This document shows positions 43,133 through 53,162 of a stretch of DNA of 64,000 nucleotides, one piece after another. The notes below the pieces were generated by a model that saw only the letters and a list, made by a program, of their open reading frames with translations, did no database searches and was not told the origin of the DNA. Made by a program: the position numbers and the translations under genes. This stretch comes from an uncultured Deferribacteres bacterium. GTDB taxonomy: Bacteria; Zhuqueibacterota; JdFR-76; DREG01. The first letter of the stretch is position 1, and every line of letters starts with the position of its first letter. The stretch is taken from NCBI GenBank assembly GCA_913009825.1, contig CAJVYQ010000026.1:1-64000 (forward strand), written 5' to 3'.

Positions 43133-44272
43133 ATGAATAAGTTTTGGCTACCAATTCGCTTTTCATTACTAACAGTGTTTCTGCTTTTCACCATCGGCTG
43201 CTATACACAGTTAGGCACGATAAAAAAGACCACACAAAAAGAGTACGAACCGCCTCAGGAGCAACAGGTGTATGAACCGGAATATCAGGATAATGTGGAT
43301 ACGACGGATGTTCAGGAAAATCAAGCTCCGGTTTACCAATACAATTTTTACGGCACAGACCCTCTTTATTCTGATTTTTATTTCTCTCCGTTTTACAGCG
43401 GATTTTCTTTAGGGTTCGGTTATTATGATCCCTGGTTTTACGATCCCTGGGATTTTAATCCGTTCTACGCGGATTATCGTTTCGGTTCATTCTACAGCCC
43501 TTATTCATATAATCGCTGGTATTCACGTCCATGGAGTTATTCCGGTGGATATTACGGAGGTTATTGGGACGGATATTATGGATATTCCAGCCCTTACTAT
43601 GACACCTACGATCCTTACTGGGGATCTGTATATTCTGATTATACTGTTAAAATGCCGCAAAAACGGCGTAATTTTGGCCAGCGGCGCGGAATAGATCCTG
43701 CCCCTGACCGTACTTCTCACATTCCTTATATGGCAACAACAACGTCGGGAGCAAAAAATATCTCCCGGGTGGAACGGATCCGAAAAACAAAACCAAGCAC
43801 TTTAGACAGAATCAGCACCCTGACCAGCACATCCAGGGAACGCACACGACACAGTGATCAAACAAGAAGCAGAATCTTATCAACAAAACCGGTGCGTAAA
43901 GTTAGTTCTCAGGGAAGGATTTCCAGAACTTCCACAAGAATTCGCTCAAAAAGCACAACACCGGCGCCTTCCGGTCGTAGTAAAATTACTACGCATCGGC
44001 GAACGTCCAAATCCGTTCCCAATGTGAGTTCCAAACCATCCAGAACACGAAAGAGTTCTACTCCTTCGAGCGTACGCAGAACCAAGAGAACAAAATCCTA
44101 TTCACCTTCATCTTCAAGAAAAAGCAGCAGTTCAGGAACAACCCGGAGAAGCGGCTCGAGCTATAAACCGAGGACTTCCCGTTCATCCGGTTCTGCCGTC
44201 AGATCAACCAGAAGTACGACTTCGAGATCAAGCAGCAGAGGCAGTTCTTCATCCCGAACTAAAAAGAAATAG
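43133..44272 (+). CDS. Lipoprotein with Tyr-rich middle and Ser/Arg/Lys-rich tail
   Basis: 379 aa from ATG 43133 (AAGGAGGCCGCT upstream). Signal peptide with lipobox FTIGC, so lipid-anchored. Residues ~65-175 are rich in Tyr, Trp, Phe, Gly and Asp (FYFSPFYSGFSLGFGYYDPW), and residues ~195-379 are almost all Ser, Thr, Arg, Lys and Pro (for example SGTTRRSGSSYKPRTSRSSG), a strongly basic, disordered tail. I do not recognise the family. May bind polyanions such as LPS, nucleic acid or peptidoglycan; this is inference. Followed after 43 bases by an outer-membrane barrel gene. Confidence 0.6.
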   Translation: MNKFWLPIRFSLLTVFLLFTIGCYTQLGTIKKTTQKEYEPPQEQQVYEPEYQDNVDTTDVQENQAPVYQYNFYGTDPLYSDFYFSPFYSGFSLGFGYYDPWFYDPWDFNPFYADYRFGSFYSPYSYNRWYSRPWSYSGGYYGGYWDGYYGYSSPYYDTYDPYWGSVYSDYTVKMPQKRRNFGQRRGIDPAPDRTSHIPYMATTTSGAKNISRVERIRKTKPSTLDRISTLTSTSRERTRHSDQTRSRILSTKPVRKVSSQGRISRTSTRIRSKSTTPAPSGRSKITTHRRTSKSVPNVSSKPSRTRKSSTPSSVRRTKRTKSYSPSSSRKSSSSGTTRRSGSSYKPRTSRSSGSAVRSTRSTTSRSSSRGSSSSRTKKK

Positions 44273-44315
44273 TAAAATTGGCATAGCAGATTTGATATTA
44301 AATCAGGAGAATAAA

Positions 44316-45575
44316 ATGCGACGGTTAGGAATTACAGCAATAGCTCTATTAATCCTCCTCTTTTGCTTTTCAGCCTCCGGTTTTAGTCAAACCAATATTC
44401 CGATGCTTGGTATAGAATATGGAGTAGGTGTAAGAGCGTTGGGAATGGGCGGAGCTTTCACCGGAATAGCAGACGATTATTCCGCCAGTTACTGGAATCC
44501 GGCCGGTTTGGGGCAAATGAGGAGAATGGAATTAACGGCAGGTTTTAACTCTCTTGCTTATAAGAGCAATACAACATATTATGGCAATTTATCGGGCAGC
44601 AGCAGGAATTATACCGGTTTGAATTCGGTTGGGTATGTGTACCCGGTGCCAACCTATAAAGGCAGTATGGTATTTTCCGTCGGTTATAATAAAGCGGCTA
44701 ATTACAGCAGCACTTTTCTCATTCAAGGGTTCAATGATTCTTCGCAGGATTCCGTGTACCAGAGCGGAGAACAACTGGATCGTGGCGGGTTGAACCAATG
44801 GGTTATTGCCGGGGCTGTGCAGTTGTCCGAGCAACTCTATTTGGGCGGTGCTGTCAATTTTTGGACCGGAAAATATAATTACACCTGGACATTAAATGAA
44901 TATGATGACTACGATTTATATGAACAATCTCAATGGCAGGTGCTGGATGATATTAATACGAAGATTACCGGGTTCAACGTAAAATTTGGTATTTTGTACA
45001 ATCTTTTTAATCGGATTCGCTTTGGCGCCGCCATCGAAACGCCGGTTACCTTTTCCGGTAAAGAAGACTGGACCCGATACGATAAAACCAGTTATGACGA
45101 CAATACTTATTGGGATTCAACAGCAACGGGAGATTATAAATATAAAATTCAAAAGCCCTTAACGATGAGCGCCGGTGCTTCTCTTGTCCTGCCGCTTATA
45201 ACCGTATCCGGCAGCGTTGAATATGCGGATTGGTCGCAGCTTGAATATAAAACGCCGGCCGAACTAAAAACCGAGAACCGAAACTTTATGAGAAATCTGC
45301 AGCCCACTCTCAATTACCGGTTGGGCGCGGAATTGAAGCTGCCATTGGTTGGTACCAGATTCAGGGCCGGATATATTTTAGCCCCCAATCCGGATCGAAC
45401 CGTTACCGGTGGCGATAAAAATTTTATTACGGCGGGAGTTGGTTTTCTTTTAGACCGGCAATTTATGATCGATCTGGCTGTTGTCCATGGTTGGTGGAAT
45501 AACAATTCAGGAGGGAACTACACCGAAGAAATAAAAACATTTAATTACTTTGCTTCTGCATCATTCAGATTTTAA
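44316..45575 (+). CDS. PorV/FadL-like outer-membrane beta-barrel protein
   Basis: 419 aa from ATG 44316 (AGGAGA upstream), signal peptide ending SGFSQ. VGVRALGMGGAFTGIADDYS, ASYWNPAGLGQM is the defining N-terminal motif of the PorV/UPF0164/FadL-like family (a hatch-like segment before the barrel). Ends in a Phe-terminated strand (FASASFRF). Likely transport or secretion-shuttle role. The terminator at 45628-45662 closes the transcript. Confidence 0.8.
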   Translation: MRRLGITAIALLILLFCFSASGFSQTNIPMLGIEYGVGVRALGMGGAFTGIADDYSASYWNPAGLGQMRRMELTAGFNSLAYKSNTTYYGNLSGSSRNYTGLNSVGYVYPVPTYKGSMVFSVGYNKAANYSSTFLIQGFNDSSQDSVYQSGEQLDRGGLNQWVIAGAVQLSEQLYLGGAVNFWTGKYNYTWTLNEYDDYDLYEQSQWQVLDDINTKITGFNVKFGILYNLFNRIRFGAAIETPVTFSGKEDWTRYDKTSYDDNTYWDSTATGDYKYKIQKPLTMSAGASLVLPLITVSGSVEYADWSQLEYKTPAELKTENRNFMRNLQPTLNYRLGAELKLPLVGTRFRAGYILAPNPDRTVTGGDKNFITAGVGFLLDRQFMIDLAVVHGWWNNNSGGNYTEEIKTFNYFASASFRF

Positions 45576-45627
45576 AAAGGACCTTTTTTCATAATAGCCT
45601 ACTTAACATAGTCAGGCTTCCTCCCAG

Positions 45628-45662
45628 AAAAAATCTCCGCCATTTATTGACGGAGATTTTTA
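45628..45662 (+). terminator. Rho-independent terminator
   Basis: Stem AAAAATCTCCG (45629-45639) pairs with CGGAGATTTTT (45651-45661) around an 11-base loop, followed by TATTTTA. About 50 bases after the PorV-like gene. Confidence 0.8.
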
Positions 45663-46176
45663 TTTTAGGGTAAAAAATAAACTCAAGGAAGGTTTACTTT
45701 CAGAATATTTTAATAGACATTTTAATCCGTAAGAATCAGCGTAATCCGCGCCATCCGTGTTCTGTTTTTTACAACAAATGTAACTTTACCGGGTTCAGGG
45801 TTAAAAAGATGCGTTTTTGCAGAGATGGCTTTCGACCTTAATTGAGCGATTCTTAACCTCAGACTATCACCTATCAAGTGAAATGTCATCTAGTAGGAAT
45901 CTTGTTATTTTGATGTTAAAAATTAAAAAGATTCCTCCCCGCCTGCAATTCGTCGGGCAGGCTGAATGACAGAAGAATCGCTCAGTTTAGGTTCGATATA
46001 AAAAAGGGGTGATATATGGTGACTTTTTTCAAACAATTAAAATTAACCGGATATTTTTAAATTACACAATTTCCTCTCCTGCCATCAACCATGTTTAAGG
46101 CAAAATCATATTTTATGCTTGCATGTCGGCCAAAAATATCTAAATTTTTAAACAGGAACTTAATCGGGAGAATCCA
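45663..46176. other. Gene-free stretch with dispersed-repeat pieces
   Basis: Contains AATCAGCGTAATCCGCGCCA (about 45735), and a 24-base palindrome-like element at 45938-45961 (arms CCCGCC and GGGCAGG) inside a larger repeat that starts AAATGTCATC at about 45881 and ends GAATGACAG. No coding signal. Promoter for 46177 presumably lies in the last 100 bases; none stands out. Confidence 0.45.
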
Positions 46177-46929
46177 ATGAAAAGGATCATCGTTTTACTG
46201 TTTGCTGTTTTAGGTTTCACATCCATTAATTTTGCGCAAAATAAAACACCGCCTCCCCTGGAACTGATCGATATGCCCACTGCAGCAACACTGGAAAGGG
46301 GAAGCTATGTGAGCAATCTTCGTCTTTATCCCGAAGGCGGCCTGTTAGGCGGTTTGCAGATCGGCCTGTCCGACCGGTTTTATCTCGGCGTTTTCTTCGG
46401 CGGAGAGAACATCATCGGTGAAGGTAAAATTAACTGGAACCCGGAACCGGGATTGCAATTTGCTTATCGCATTATCGATGAGAATATTCTTCTGCCGGGA
46501 ATCGCCATCGGTTACAATTCGCAAGGTTACGGAGCCTATATCAAAGGCGAAAAACGGTATACCATAAAATCACGCGGTTTTTATGCCGTAGCCGGCAAGA
46601 ATTACGCTTTTTTAGGTGATTTAAGCTTTCACGGCGGCATCAACTATTCTTTGGAAAGAGAGGACGGCGACAAGGATGTTAACCTGTTTGCCGGTATTTT
46701 AAAGAGTCTGAGTAACGATTTTTCACTTTTAGCTGAATACGATGTGGCCGTTAATGACAACGATTTCCATTCCATTGGCAGAGGGAAGGGTTATTTGAAT
46801 GTGGGCATACGCTGGCTTTTTGCCGGGCGGTTGTCATTGCAATTTCAATTTAAAAACATTTTGGAAAACAAAGAAAATGTGCCTTACTCAAACCGGGAAA
46901 TTAAGATAGCCTATCTGGAACATTTTTAA
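46177..46929 (+). CDS. Outer-membrane protein of unknown function
   Basis: 250 aa with signal peptide (VLLFAVLGFTSINFAQ). Beta-rich: LYPEGGLLGGLQIGLSDRFY, LGVFFGGENIIG, and repeated aromatic-Gly strands; resembles YjbH-type or other small barrels, family uncertain. Followed after 12 bases by the penicillin acylase gene, so co-transcribed. Confidence 0.6.
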   Translation: MKRIIVLLFAVLGFTSINFAQNKTPPPLELIDMPTAATLERGSYVSNLRLYPEGGLLGGLQIGLSDRFYLGVFFGGENIIGEGKINWNPEPGLQFAYRIIDENILLPGIAIGYNSQGYGAYIKGEKRYTIKSRGFYAVAGKNYAFLGDLSFHGGINYSLEREDGDKDVNLFAGILKSLSNDFSLLAEYDVAVNDNDFHSIGRGKGYLNVGIRWLFAGRLSLQFQFKNILENKENVPYSNREIKIAYLEHF

Positions 46930-46941
46930 GCCGGATTGGAA

Positions 46942-49332
46942 ATGAAACGAACTATTCTCGCTATATTTGTCCTTCTCCTCACGGTTCTTATCATCACCGT
47001 CTTTTTTAGTTACCGCACTTTTCGCAGATCTCTGCCGCAGACGAAAGGGCATATCGAAATTCAGACCCTGCAAGACAATGTGCAGATTTATCGCGATAAA
47101 AACGGAGTGCCCCATATTTTTGCCAGCAATGACCACGATTTGTATTTCGCCCAGGGATACACAATAGCGCAGGATCGTCTCTGGCAGTTGGAATTGATAA
47201 GAAGGATGGTTAACGGCAGATTGTCCGAAATTTTAGGCGATACCACGGTTGCGGTTGATCAATTAATGCTGACCATCGGTTTTAAGAGAATAGCCGGTGA
47301 TCTTTACAAAAAAATATCCGAGCGATCCAAATCCGTTGTTCGGGCTTACACGGATGGGATCAATTCTTTTATCCGAACCAATCCGGAAAAGCTACCCGTG
47401 GAATTTATGTTGTTGGATTTTCAACCCGGATTGTGGAATCCAGAGGATTGTCTGGCATTTTCCCGTCTGATGGGGTGGGAATTGTCGCTCAGTTGGTACG
47501 TTGAATGGGTGGCCGCGACTTTGAAAAAAAAGATAGGAATTCAATATACAAATGAACTTTTTGCGGATGATCTGTCTCAGTGGCCGATAATCGGTTCGGG
47601 AAAATTGAGTGATTTCGATTTTAGCATTTTGCGCCACATTACATGCCAATTGAATCGGATATCCGGCATAGAAAACTGGCCGAAGGGGAGCAATAATTGG
47701 GTTATTTCCGGTTTAAAAGCAGAGAACGGAAAGCCGATGCTGGCCAACGATCCTCATCTGCCTTTGGTTAATCCGTCCAGTTGGTACATGGCGCATCTGA
47801 TGGCGCCGGGAATAAATAGCGCCGGATTTTCCATGCCGGGCAGTCCGGGCATTGCAATCGGTTTTAATCAAAAGATTGCCTGGGGATTTACTAATGCGAT
47901 GATCGACGATGCCGATTTTTTCGTCGAACAGATCGATACTTCCGACTCAACCCGGTATTTTGCCAATGGCCAATGGCGGAAAATGAACAGGTACGACGAA
48001 GTTATCCCGATCGAAGGCGAAGAGGCGAAGCGAATAAAAATCTATTCAACCAACCACGGTCCGGTTATCAACGCGGTTCATCCGCGTCTGAAAAAAGTAA
48101 CGCAAAAAGTTTCTTTTCGCTGGACCGGACAGGATTATTCGGATGAAACAGATGCCTTCTACCGATTAAATAGGGCGCAGGATTGGCGGGATTTTCAAAG
48201 TGCCGTGCGCAAGCTTAAAGTGCCCGGCCAGAATATTGTGTATTGCGATACTCAGGGGAATATCGGCTACTGGAGCTGTGGCAGGATTCCGATACGTGCC
48301 AATCCCACGGTAAATCAGGGACAGCAGGAGTGGATCGGTTTTATCCCCTTTGCCGAACTTCCCCACGCATTCAATCCCCAAAAGGGATTTTTAGCAACGG
48401 CCAACAACCGCATTGCGCCAAAAGATTACCCGTATTACATTTCCAATCTGTGGGAGCCGCCATCCCGGATTTTACGCATTAATCAGTTGTTGTCGGGGGA
48501 TAAAAAATTATCTGTCGCGAATTTTAAAGCCATGCAGATGGACACTTTTTCGCCGTTTGCACAGTTCCTGGCGCCCAGGATTTTACCCGAATTGAAAAAA
48601 TTAGCCGGTGGCGATGAAGCATTTCGACGCATTTATCAGTTTTTGCAGGGATGGGATTTTTATATGCGCGGCGAAAGTGTGGCGGCAACCATCTTCCAGG
48701 TTTTTTTGCAAACCTTGCTCGATAACACGTTTAAAGACGAATTGGGGGAGGAGAGTTTCCACGATTATCTTTTCTTTTCCGGATTCAGTTACCGCGCACT
48801 GCGAAAAATTTTTACACGGCGTCTTTATCATTGGTTCGATGACGTCACCACCAAAAACAAACGGGAAACCCCAGCGGATATCATTCAAAAAAGCTGGCGG
48901 CAAACGAAAGATAAGTTAATCCGGCGAATGGGAGATGACCCTATCAAATGGCGTTGGGATCGACTGCACCGGGTTACTTTTCGCCATTTTTTGGGTGACC
49001 AGCCGCTTATGAGCAAAATATTTAACATCGGGCCTTTTCCCATGGGCGGCAGCAATACAACCATCGACAATGGTTATTACAATTTTACCAAGCCGTATGA
49101 TTGCATTGTTGGTCCCTCCATGCGTATGATTGTGGATATGGCCAATCCAGGCAGAGCGGAGGTGATCAATCCGCCGGGGCAGGTCGGTCATCCTCTCAGC
49201 AGTCATTATCGGGATCAGACGGAATTCTGGCTGAATGGACTTTATCTCACGCTGGAAACGGATACTACATTGATCAGAAATTCCAATTTTGATCTGTTGG
49301 AATTGACGGTGCCAAAACAGACAAAGCGGTAA
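46942..49332 (+). CDS. Penicillin acylase-family (Ntn) hydrolase
   Basis: 796 aa from ATG 46942. N-terminal hydrophobic anchor (ILAIFVLLLTVLIITVFF). RDKNGVPHIFASNDHDLYFA and GYTIAQDRLWQLELIRR define the alpha part; the autocatalytic cleavage site is at WPKGSNNWVISG, where the Ser becomes the N-terminal nucleophile of the beta chain. MLANDPHL and GFTNAMIDDADFF follow. Acts in the periplasm or outside on amides (beta-lactams, acyl-homoserine lactones or peptides). Activity type cannot be told from sequence. Confidence 0.88.
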   Translation: MKRTILAIFVLLLTVLIITVFFSYRTFRRSLPQTKGHIEIQTLQDNVQIYRDKNGVPHIFASNDHDLYFAQGYTIAQDRLWQLELIRRMVNGRLSEILGDTTVAVDQLMLTIGFKRIAGDLYKKISERSKSVVRAYTDGINSFIRTNPEKLPVEFMLLDFQPGLWNPEDCLAFSRLMGWELSLSWYVEWVAATLKKKIGIQYTNELFADDLSQWPIIGSGKLSDFDFSILRHITCQLNRISGIENWPKGSNNWVISGLKAENGKPMLANDPHLPLVNPSSWYMAHLMAPGINSAGFSMPGSPGIAIGFNQKIAWGFTNAMIDDADFFVEQIDTSDSTRYFANGQWRKMNRYDEVIPIEGEEAKRIKIYSTNHGPVINAVHPRLKKVTQKVSFRWTGQDYSDETDAFYRLNRAQDWRDFQSAVRKLKVPGQNIVYCDTQGNIGYWSCGRIPIRANPTVNQGQQEWIGFIPFAELPHAFNPQKGFLATANNRIAPKDYPYYISNLWEPPSRILRINQLLSGDKKLSVANFKAMQMDTFSPFAQFLAPRILPELKKLAGGDEAFRRIYQFLQGWDFYMRGESVAATIFQVFLQTLLDNTFKDELGEESFHDYLFFSGFSYRALRKIFTRRLYHWFDDVTTKNKRETPADIIQKSWRQTKDKLIRRMGDDPIKWRWDRLHRVTFRHFLGDQPLMSKIFNIGPFPMGGSNTTIDNGYYNFTKPYDCIVGPSMRMIVDMANPGRAEVINPPGQVGHPLSSHYRDQTEFWLNGLYLTLETDTTLIRNSNFDLLELTVPKQTKR

Positions 49333-49337
49333 GATGC

Positions 49338-50333
49338 ATGCAACAACCCATTGAAATTAAGAAATTGAATCCGGGCGATGAAATCACCGGTTTTTTTGTG
49401 ATTCGCAAAAAAGAACTCCGCACCAAGAAATCGGACGGCGCTCCCTACCTTGCTTTCGAACTGGGCAACGCCACGGGCAGAATTTCCGCAACACTCTGGC
49501 AGGATGTGAAAGAAGGGAATGAAGAATATCGGATCGGCAGCATGGTCAAGGTGTTTGGCAAAGTGATCGACTACAAAGGGGGACACACATTTGTTGTCGA
49601 AAAGATCAGAATGGTGCAGCCGGAAGACAAAATCGATCCTAGCCATTTTCTGCCCAAAGCAAAAAGAGAATTGCCGGAATTAAAAGCAGAGTTAAAGGAG
49701 TTGCTCCAGTCTGTCTCTGATCCTCATTTTAGCGCGTTACTGCATAAAATTTTCACCGATGCCGGCTTTTTGGCCGCCTACGAGACTGCTCCCGCGGGAA
49801 AATTGTGGCACCATAACCGGCTCTCCGGTTTACTGGAACATAGCCTCTCCATCGCTTCTGTGTGCGATTTTTTATGCCGGAATAATCCTCATGTTCACCG
49901 CGATCTTCTAATCACCGGCGCACTGCTGCATGATATCGGCAAGATACAAAGTTACACCACCCGGCAGGGTTTTATCGAATACACCGATGAAGGCCGTTTA
50001 CTTGGTCATCTTTCCATCGGCGCCGGTTGGTTGGAAGATATTATCTCCGGAATACAGGATTTTCCGGATGAGAAACGCAAACAATTGCTGCATCTGATCC
50101 TTAGTCATCACGGAGAGTTGGCAAAGGGTTCTCCTGTGGTTCCCATGACTTTGGAAGCGTTAATCCTGTATCATGTTGATGAACTGGATTCGAAGATGGA
50201 TGCATTCCGGCGTATTACCGAAACTGAAAAATCGCCGGAGCGCAGATGGAGTAACTATGTACGGCTGCTCGATCGTTTTTTGTATTTTCCGAACGACCGG
50301 GATGAGAATAACGAAAACTCAGAAAATGAATGA
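49338..50333 (+). CDS. YhaM-type 3'-5' exoribonuclease (OB fold plus HD domain)
   Basis: 331 aa. OB fold in residues 1-95 (LAFELGNATGRISATLWQDV, GSMVKVFGKVIDYKGG) and an HD phosphohydrolase domain with RLSGLLEHSLSIASV (H), GALLHDIGKI (HD) and GRLLGHLSIG, LSHHG. This order is typical of YhaM/CBF1-like nucleases. Start ATG 49338, 5 bases after the acylase stop. The 3' end overlaps the GT9 gene by four bases. Confidence 0.85.
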   Translation: MQQPIEIKKLNPGDEITGFFVIRKKELRTKKSDGAPYLAFELGNATGRISATLWQDVKEGNEEYRIGSMVKVFGKVIDYKGGHTFVVEKIRMVQPEDKIDPSHFLPKAKRELPELKAELKELLQSVSDPHFSALLHKIFTDAGFLAAYETAPAGKLWHHNRLSGLLEHSLSIASVCDFLCRNNPHVHRDLLITGALLHDIGKIQSYTTRQGFIEYTDEGRLLGHLSIGAGWLEDIISGIQDFPDEKRKQLLHLILSHHGELAKGSPVVPMTLEALILYHVDELDSKMDAFRRITETEKSPERRWSNYVRLLDRFLYFPNDRDENNENSENE

Positions 50334-51280
50334 AGCGATTTCTGATCATCTATCCCGGCGCTCTGGGCGACACGCTGCTCACCCGCGCCGCCATTCTGAC
50401 AATAAAAAAAACCTATCCCGGCTGCGCTGTTGATTACGCAGGGAACCCGGGCTACCTGGCGCTTTTTGCCGATGAGCTACATCAAATATGGGATTATTTT
50501 TCGGCCGGACTGCTGCCCCTTTTTTCGGCAGATCCTGAGTTGGAAAAGTCTTGCCGAAACTGGCTGATAGGTTACGATTGCATTATTTTCTGGACGGCGC
50601 GTAAATCGGAACTGCAACAGAAAAAATTAGCCGCACTGCACGTGCCGTGTGTGATTTATGATTCCATCAAACCACCGGAAAATTATGAATTTCACCAAAC
50701 GCGCTTCATGTTAACCACGCTTGAAGTATTAAAATTGAGCGCAAATGTCACGCCAACCAATGAGATTCTTCCACTGCAAATTCCGGATAATCAAAAAAAA
50801 GTTATTCCCGAACCGTTTTTTGCCATCCATCCCGGCAGCGGAAGTGCAAAGAAAAATTTACCGGTTTCTTTCTATATCGAGTTAGCGGAAGCGCTGCGGG
50901 AAAAATTGAATATGGCCGCTGTTTGCACGCTGGGGCCGGCGGAAGAGAGCAGGCTCTCTGAATATGGAAAGGGAGATTGGCAGATAGAAAGGCCGGAAAA
51001 TGTGCAACAATTGGCAAACCTCATCGGTGGAGCAGGATTTTACATCGGCAATGATTCCGGTGTAACCCATTTGGCGGCCCAACTGGGGATACCAACTTTT
51101 GCTATTTTTGTTGCATCTAATCCCCAGGTTTGGGCGCCCATTGGTCGGGAAGTTTACGTGCTGCAGCAGCAGAATAAATGGCGCAGATACGGACATTATT
51201 ATTTTCTTCATGAATTAACGCCGGAAAGCGTTGGTCGTTTTGTGATTGAAATGGAAGTCAAGCACCAAATTCCGGGTTAG
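50330..51280 (+). CDS. Glycosyltransferase family 9 (heptosyltransferase-like)
   Basis: 316 aa GT-B fold. LIIYPGALGDTLLTRAAILT at the start, FFAIHPGSGSAKKNLPVSFY (donor-site region), and GGAGFYIGNDSGVTHLAAQL (the D-S-G-x-x-H motif) are those of ADP-heptose:LPS heptosyltransferases, implying an LPS-type outer leaflet or another glycolipid. ATGA overlap with the upstream HD gene (50330). Confidence 0.85.
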   Translation: MKRFLIIYPGALGDTLLTRAAILTIKKTYPGCAVDYAGNPGYLALFADELHQIWDYFSAGLLPLFSADPELEKSCRNWLIGYDCIIFWTARKSELQQKKLAALHVPCVIYDSIKPPENYEFHQTRFMLTTLEVLKLSANVTPTNEILPLQIPDNQKKVIPEPFFAIHPGSGSAKKNLPVSFYIELAEALREKLNMAAVCTLGPAEESRLSEYGKGDWQIERPENVQQLANLIGGAGFYIGNDSGVTHLAAQLGIPTFAIFVASNPQVWAPIGREVYVLQQQNKWRRYGHYYFLHELTPESVGRFVIEMEVKHQIPG

Positions 51281-51285
51281 CTTCA

Positions 51286-52545
51286 ATGAACCGTGAAAAA
51301 TATGATCTTTCTACTGATGTGGCGATTTTGGGCGCCGGACCGGCTGGAGTTAGCACCGCTTTATTTCTGGCCCGGGCCGGGATTGAGCATATTATTTTTG
51401 ACCAGACTACATTCCCGCGGGAAAAAATTTGCGGCGATGCGCTGAGCGGAAAAGTCGTTGATGTGCTAAAAAAAATCGATCCGGTTTTACGGGATAAATT
51501 AGAGGAAGCGCAGGGTAAATTTATCCCTTCCCGGGGAGCGATTTTTGGGGCGCCGAACGGCCAAAGGCTGGAACTTCCCTTCCAATCGCGATGGGGGGAG
51601 ACTGTTCATGCTTCCGGTTTCATCGGCAAAAGACTTCATTTTGACAATCTTTTGGTAAATATGTTGCACGATCAGGTGACACGGAAAGAGTTTGGCGCCA
51701 AAGTGACGGATGTTCATCGGGTGGCAGGTGGAGTTGAAATTCGGTTCAAAAAAAACGGAGAGGAAAGATGCTGTCTGGCAAAAATGGTAGTCGGTGCGGA
51801 AGGAGACCGCTCGCTGGTGGCCAGAAAGTTTGCCGGATTTTCAGTGGAACCGGAACATTACAGCGCTGGTGTTCGCACCTATTTTAAAAATATCACCGGC
51901 TTCCACGAACAGAATTATATCGAACTGTATTTTTTTAAAGAGTTGCTGCCCGGTTATTTTTGGCTTTTCCCTTTGCCCGGCAATCTTGCAAATGTGGGTA
52001 TCGGTATGCCGTCCCAACTTGTGCGGAGGGGAAAATTGAATCTGAAAGCGATGATGTTACGGATTATCAAAGAAAATCCTGAAATGAAAGAACGGTTCAA
52101 AAATACCGTAATGGTTGACAGGATAAAGGGCTGGCGCCTGCCGCTGGGCACAAAAAAAAGAAAACTTTCCGGCGACCGGTTTTTACTGGTGGGAGATGCA
52201 GCCTCTCTCATAGATCCGTTTACCGGTGAGGGTGTAGGTAATGCGCTCACCAGCGGTATGGTTGCGGCGGACATCATAAAATCTGCGCTGGCACGGCATG
52301 ATTTCTCAGCGGAATTTTTGTCCGTATACGATGCCGCACTTTACGATCAACTGTGGGATGAACTGCAGCTCAGCGGTAAACTGCTGAAATTAGTAAAAAA
52401 ATCCTGGTTGGTCAATTTGGTGGTGAACAAGGCCAATAAAAGCAAAACTCTGCGGGAAACCATCGGCGCCATGTTTGAAGATCTGGATATGCGGGACAAA
52501 CTGCGTTCGCCTTTGTTTTATCTCAAATTGCTTTTCAATGGTTGA
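51286..52545 (+). CDS. Geranylgeranyl reductase-family FAD oxidoreductase
   Basis: 419 aa. FAD-binding VAILGAGPAGVSTALFLARA at residues 12-31, FPREKICGDALSGK (substrate loop), and FLLVGDAASLIDPFTGEGVG (second FAD motif) are those of geranylgeranyl reductase-like flavoproteins. May reduce isoprenoid chains of quinones or lipids. Five bases from GT9. Note a class I prenyl synthase at 19.2 kb, not obviously linked. Confidence 0.85.
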   Translation: MNREKYDLSTDVAILGAGPAGVSTALFLARAGIEHIIFDQTTFPREKICGDALSGKVVDVLKKIDPVLRDKLEEAQGKFIPSRGAIFGAPNGQRLELPFQSRWGETVHASGFIGKRLHFDNLLVNMLHDQVTRKEFGAKVTDVHRVAGGVEIRFKKNGEERCCLAKMVVGAEGDRSLVARKFAGFSVEPEHYSAGVRTYFKNITGFHEQNYIELYFFKELLPGYFWLFPLPGNLANVGIGMPSQLVRRGKLNLKAMMLRIIKENPEMKERFKNTVMVDRIKGWRLPLGTKKRKLSGDRFLLVGDAASLIDPFTGEGVGNALTSGMVAADIIKSALARHDFSAEFLSVYDAALYDQLWDELQLSGKLLKLVKKSWLVNLVVNKANKSKTLRETIGAMFEDLDMRDKLRSPLFYLKLLFNG

Positions 52546-52713
52546 GGCCGGACAGAAAAGATCCGCACCGTGAATTTCGCTAATTAACGCTCATTGGTTT
52601 TAACAAGTCAGGTTGTTTGTAATTCGCGGTTTTTATAATTGATTCATGAGCAGAAACGGTTATTGTAAACAATGCTTGATTTGTAGTTGGAATCTCATTA
52701 TTTTAAAAATCAA

Positions 52714-52850
52714 TGTAACTATTCAGGCATGCTTTATCTATTGACAATAATCACGCTTCGACTCCGCTAAGCATTGCTTTTTAAGCCGGCCAAAGCGGAG
52801 ACTCGAAGGCTTATCTCACATCGGGAATCCAGCATACCTGAATAGTTACA
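52714..52850. repeat. MITE-like repeat family C, copy 2
   Basis: 137 bp with 20-bp ends TGTAACTATTCAGGCATGCT and AGCATACCTGAATAGTTACA, a near-perfect inverted pair. The interior has a weaker hairpin (CTTCGACTCCGC ... GCGGAGACTCGAAG). Fills most of the 52546-52890 gap, which holds no gene. Confidence 0.8.
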
Positions 52851-52890
52851 AATCGATTATCGTAAAATAAACATAACTTTGGAGGAAATT

Positions 52891-53067
52891 ATGGCAAAGG
52901 AAGAGTTGTTCACCGCCGGTAAACTGGCAAAGGAATGGGGCGTTCCACCTAAAAAAGTGAAAATTGCCATCGAAAAAGCGGGCGTTGCCCCGGATGTGAA
53001 AAAGGGAAAATGTAATTATTTTGTCGGTGAAACGGTTGCCAAAATCAAGGCAAACTTGCCGGAATAA
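52891..53067 (+). CDS. Small winged-helix-like DNA-binding protein
   Basis: 58 aa, ATG 52891 with GGAGGAA eight bases upstream. ELFTAGKLAKEWGVPPKKVK and AIEKAGVAPDVKKGKCNYF look like a short HTH of MerR/excisionase type. Starts 40 bases after the family C MITE, whose end may carry part of its promoter. Target unknown. Confidence 0.6.
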   Translation: MAKEELFTAGKLAKEWGVPPKKVKIAIEKAGVAPDVKKGKCNYFVGETVAKIKANLPE

Positions 53068-53162
53068 TGAGAACTTGAAATTGGGTGACCATTTAGGTCT
53101 TTGAAAAAACCGGCGGCTTTTTATCAGTATATAATTTATTACTGCAACAATATTGGTCAATG

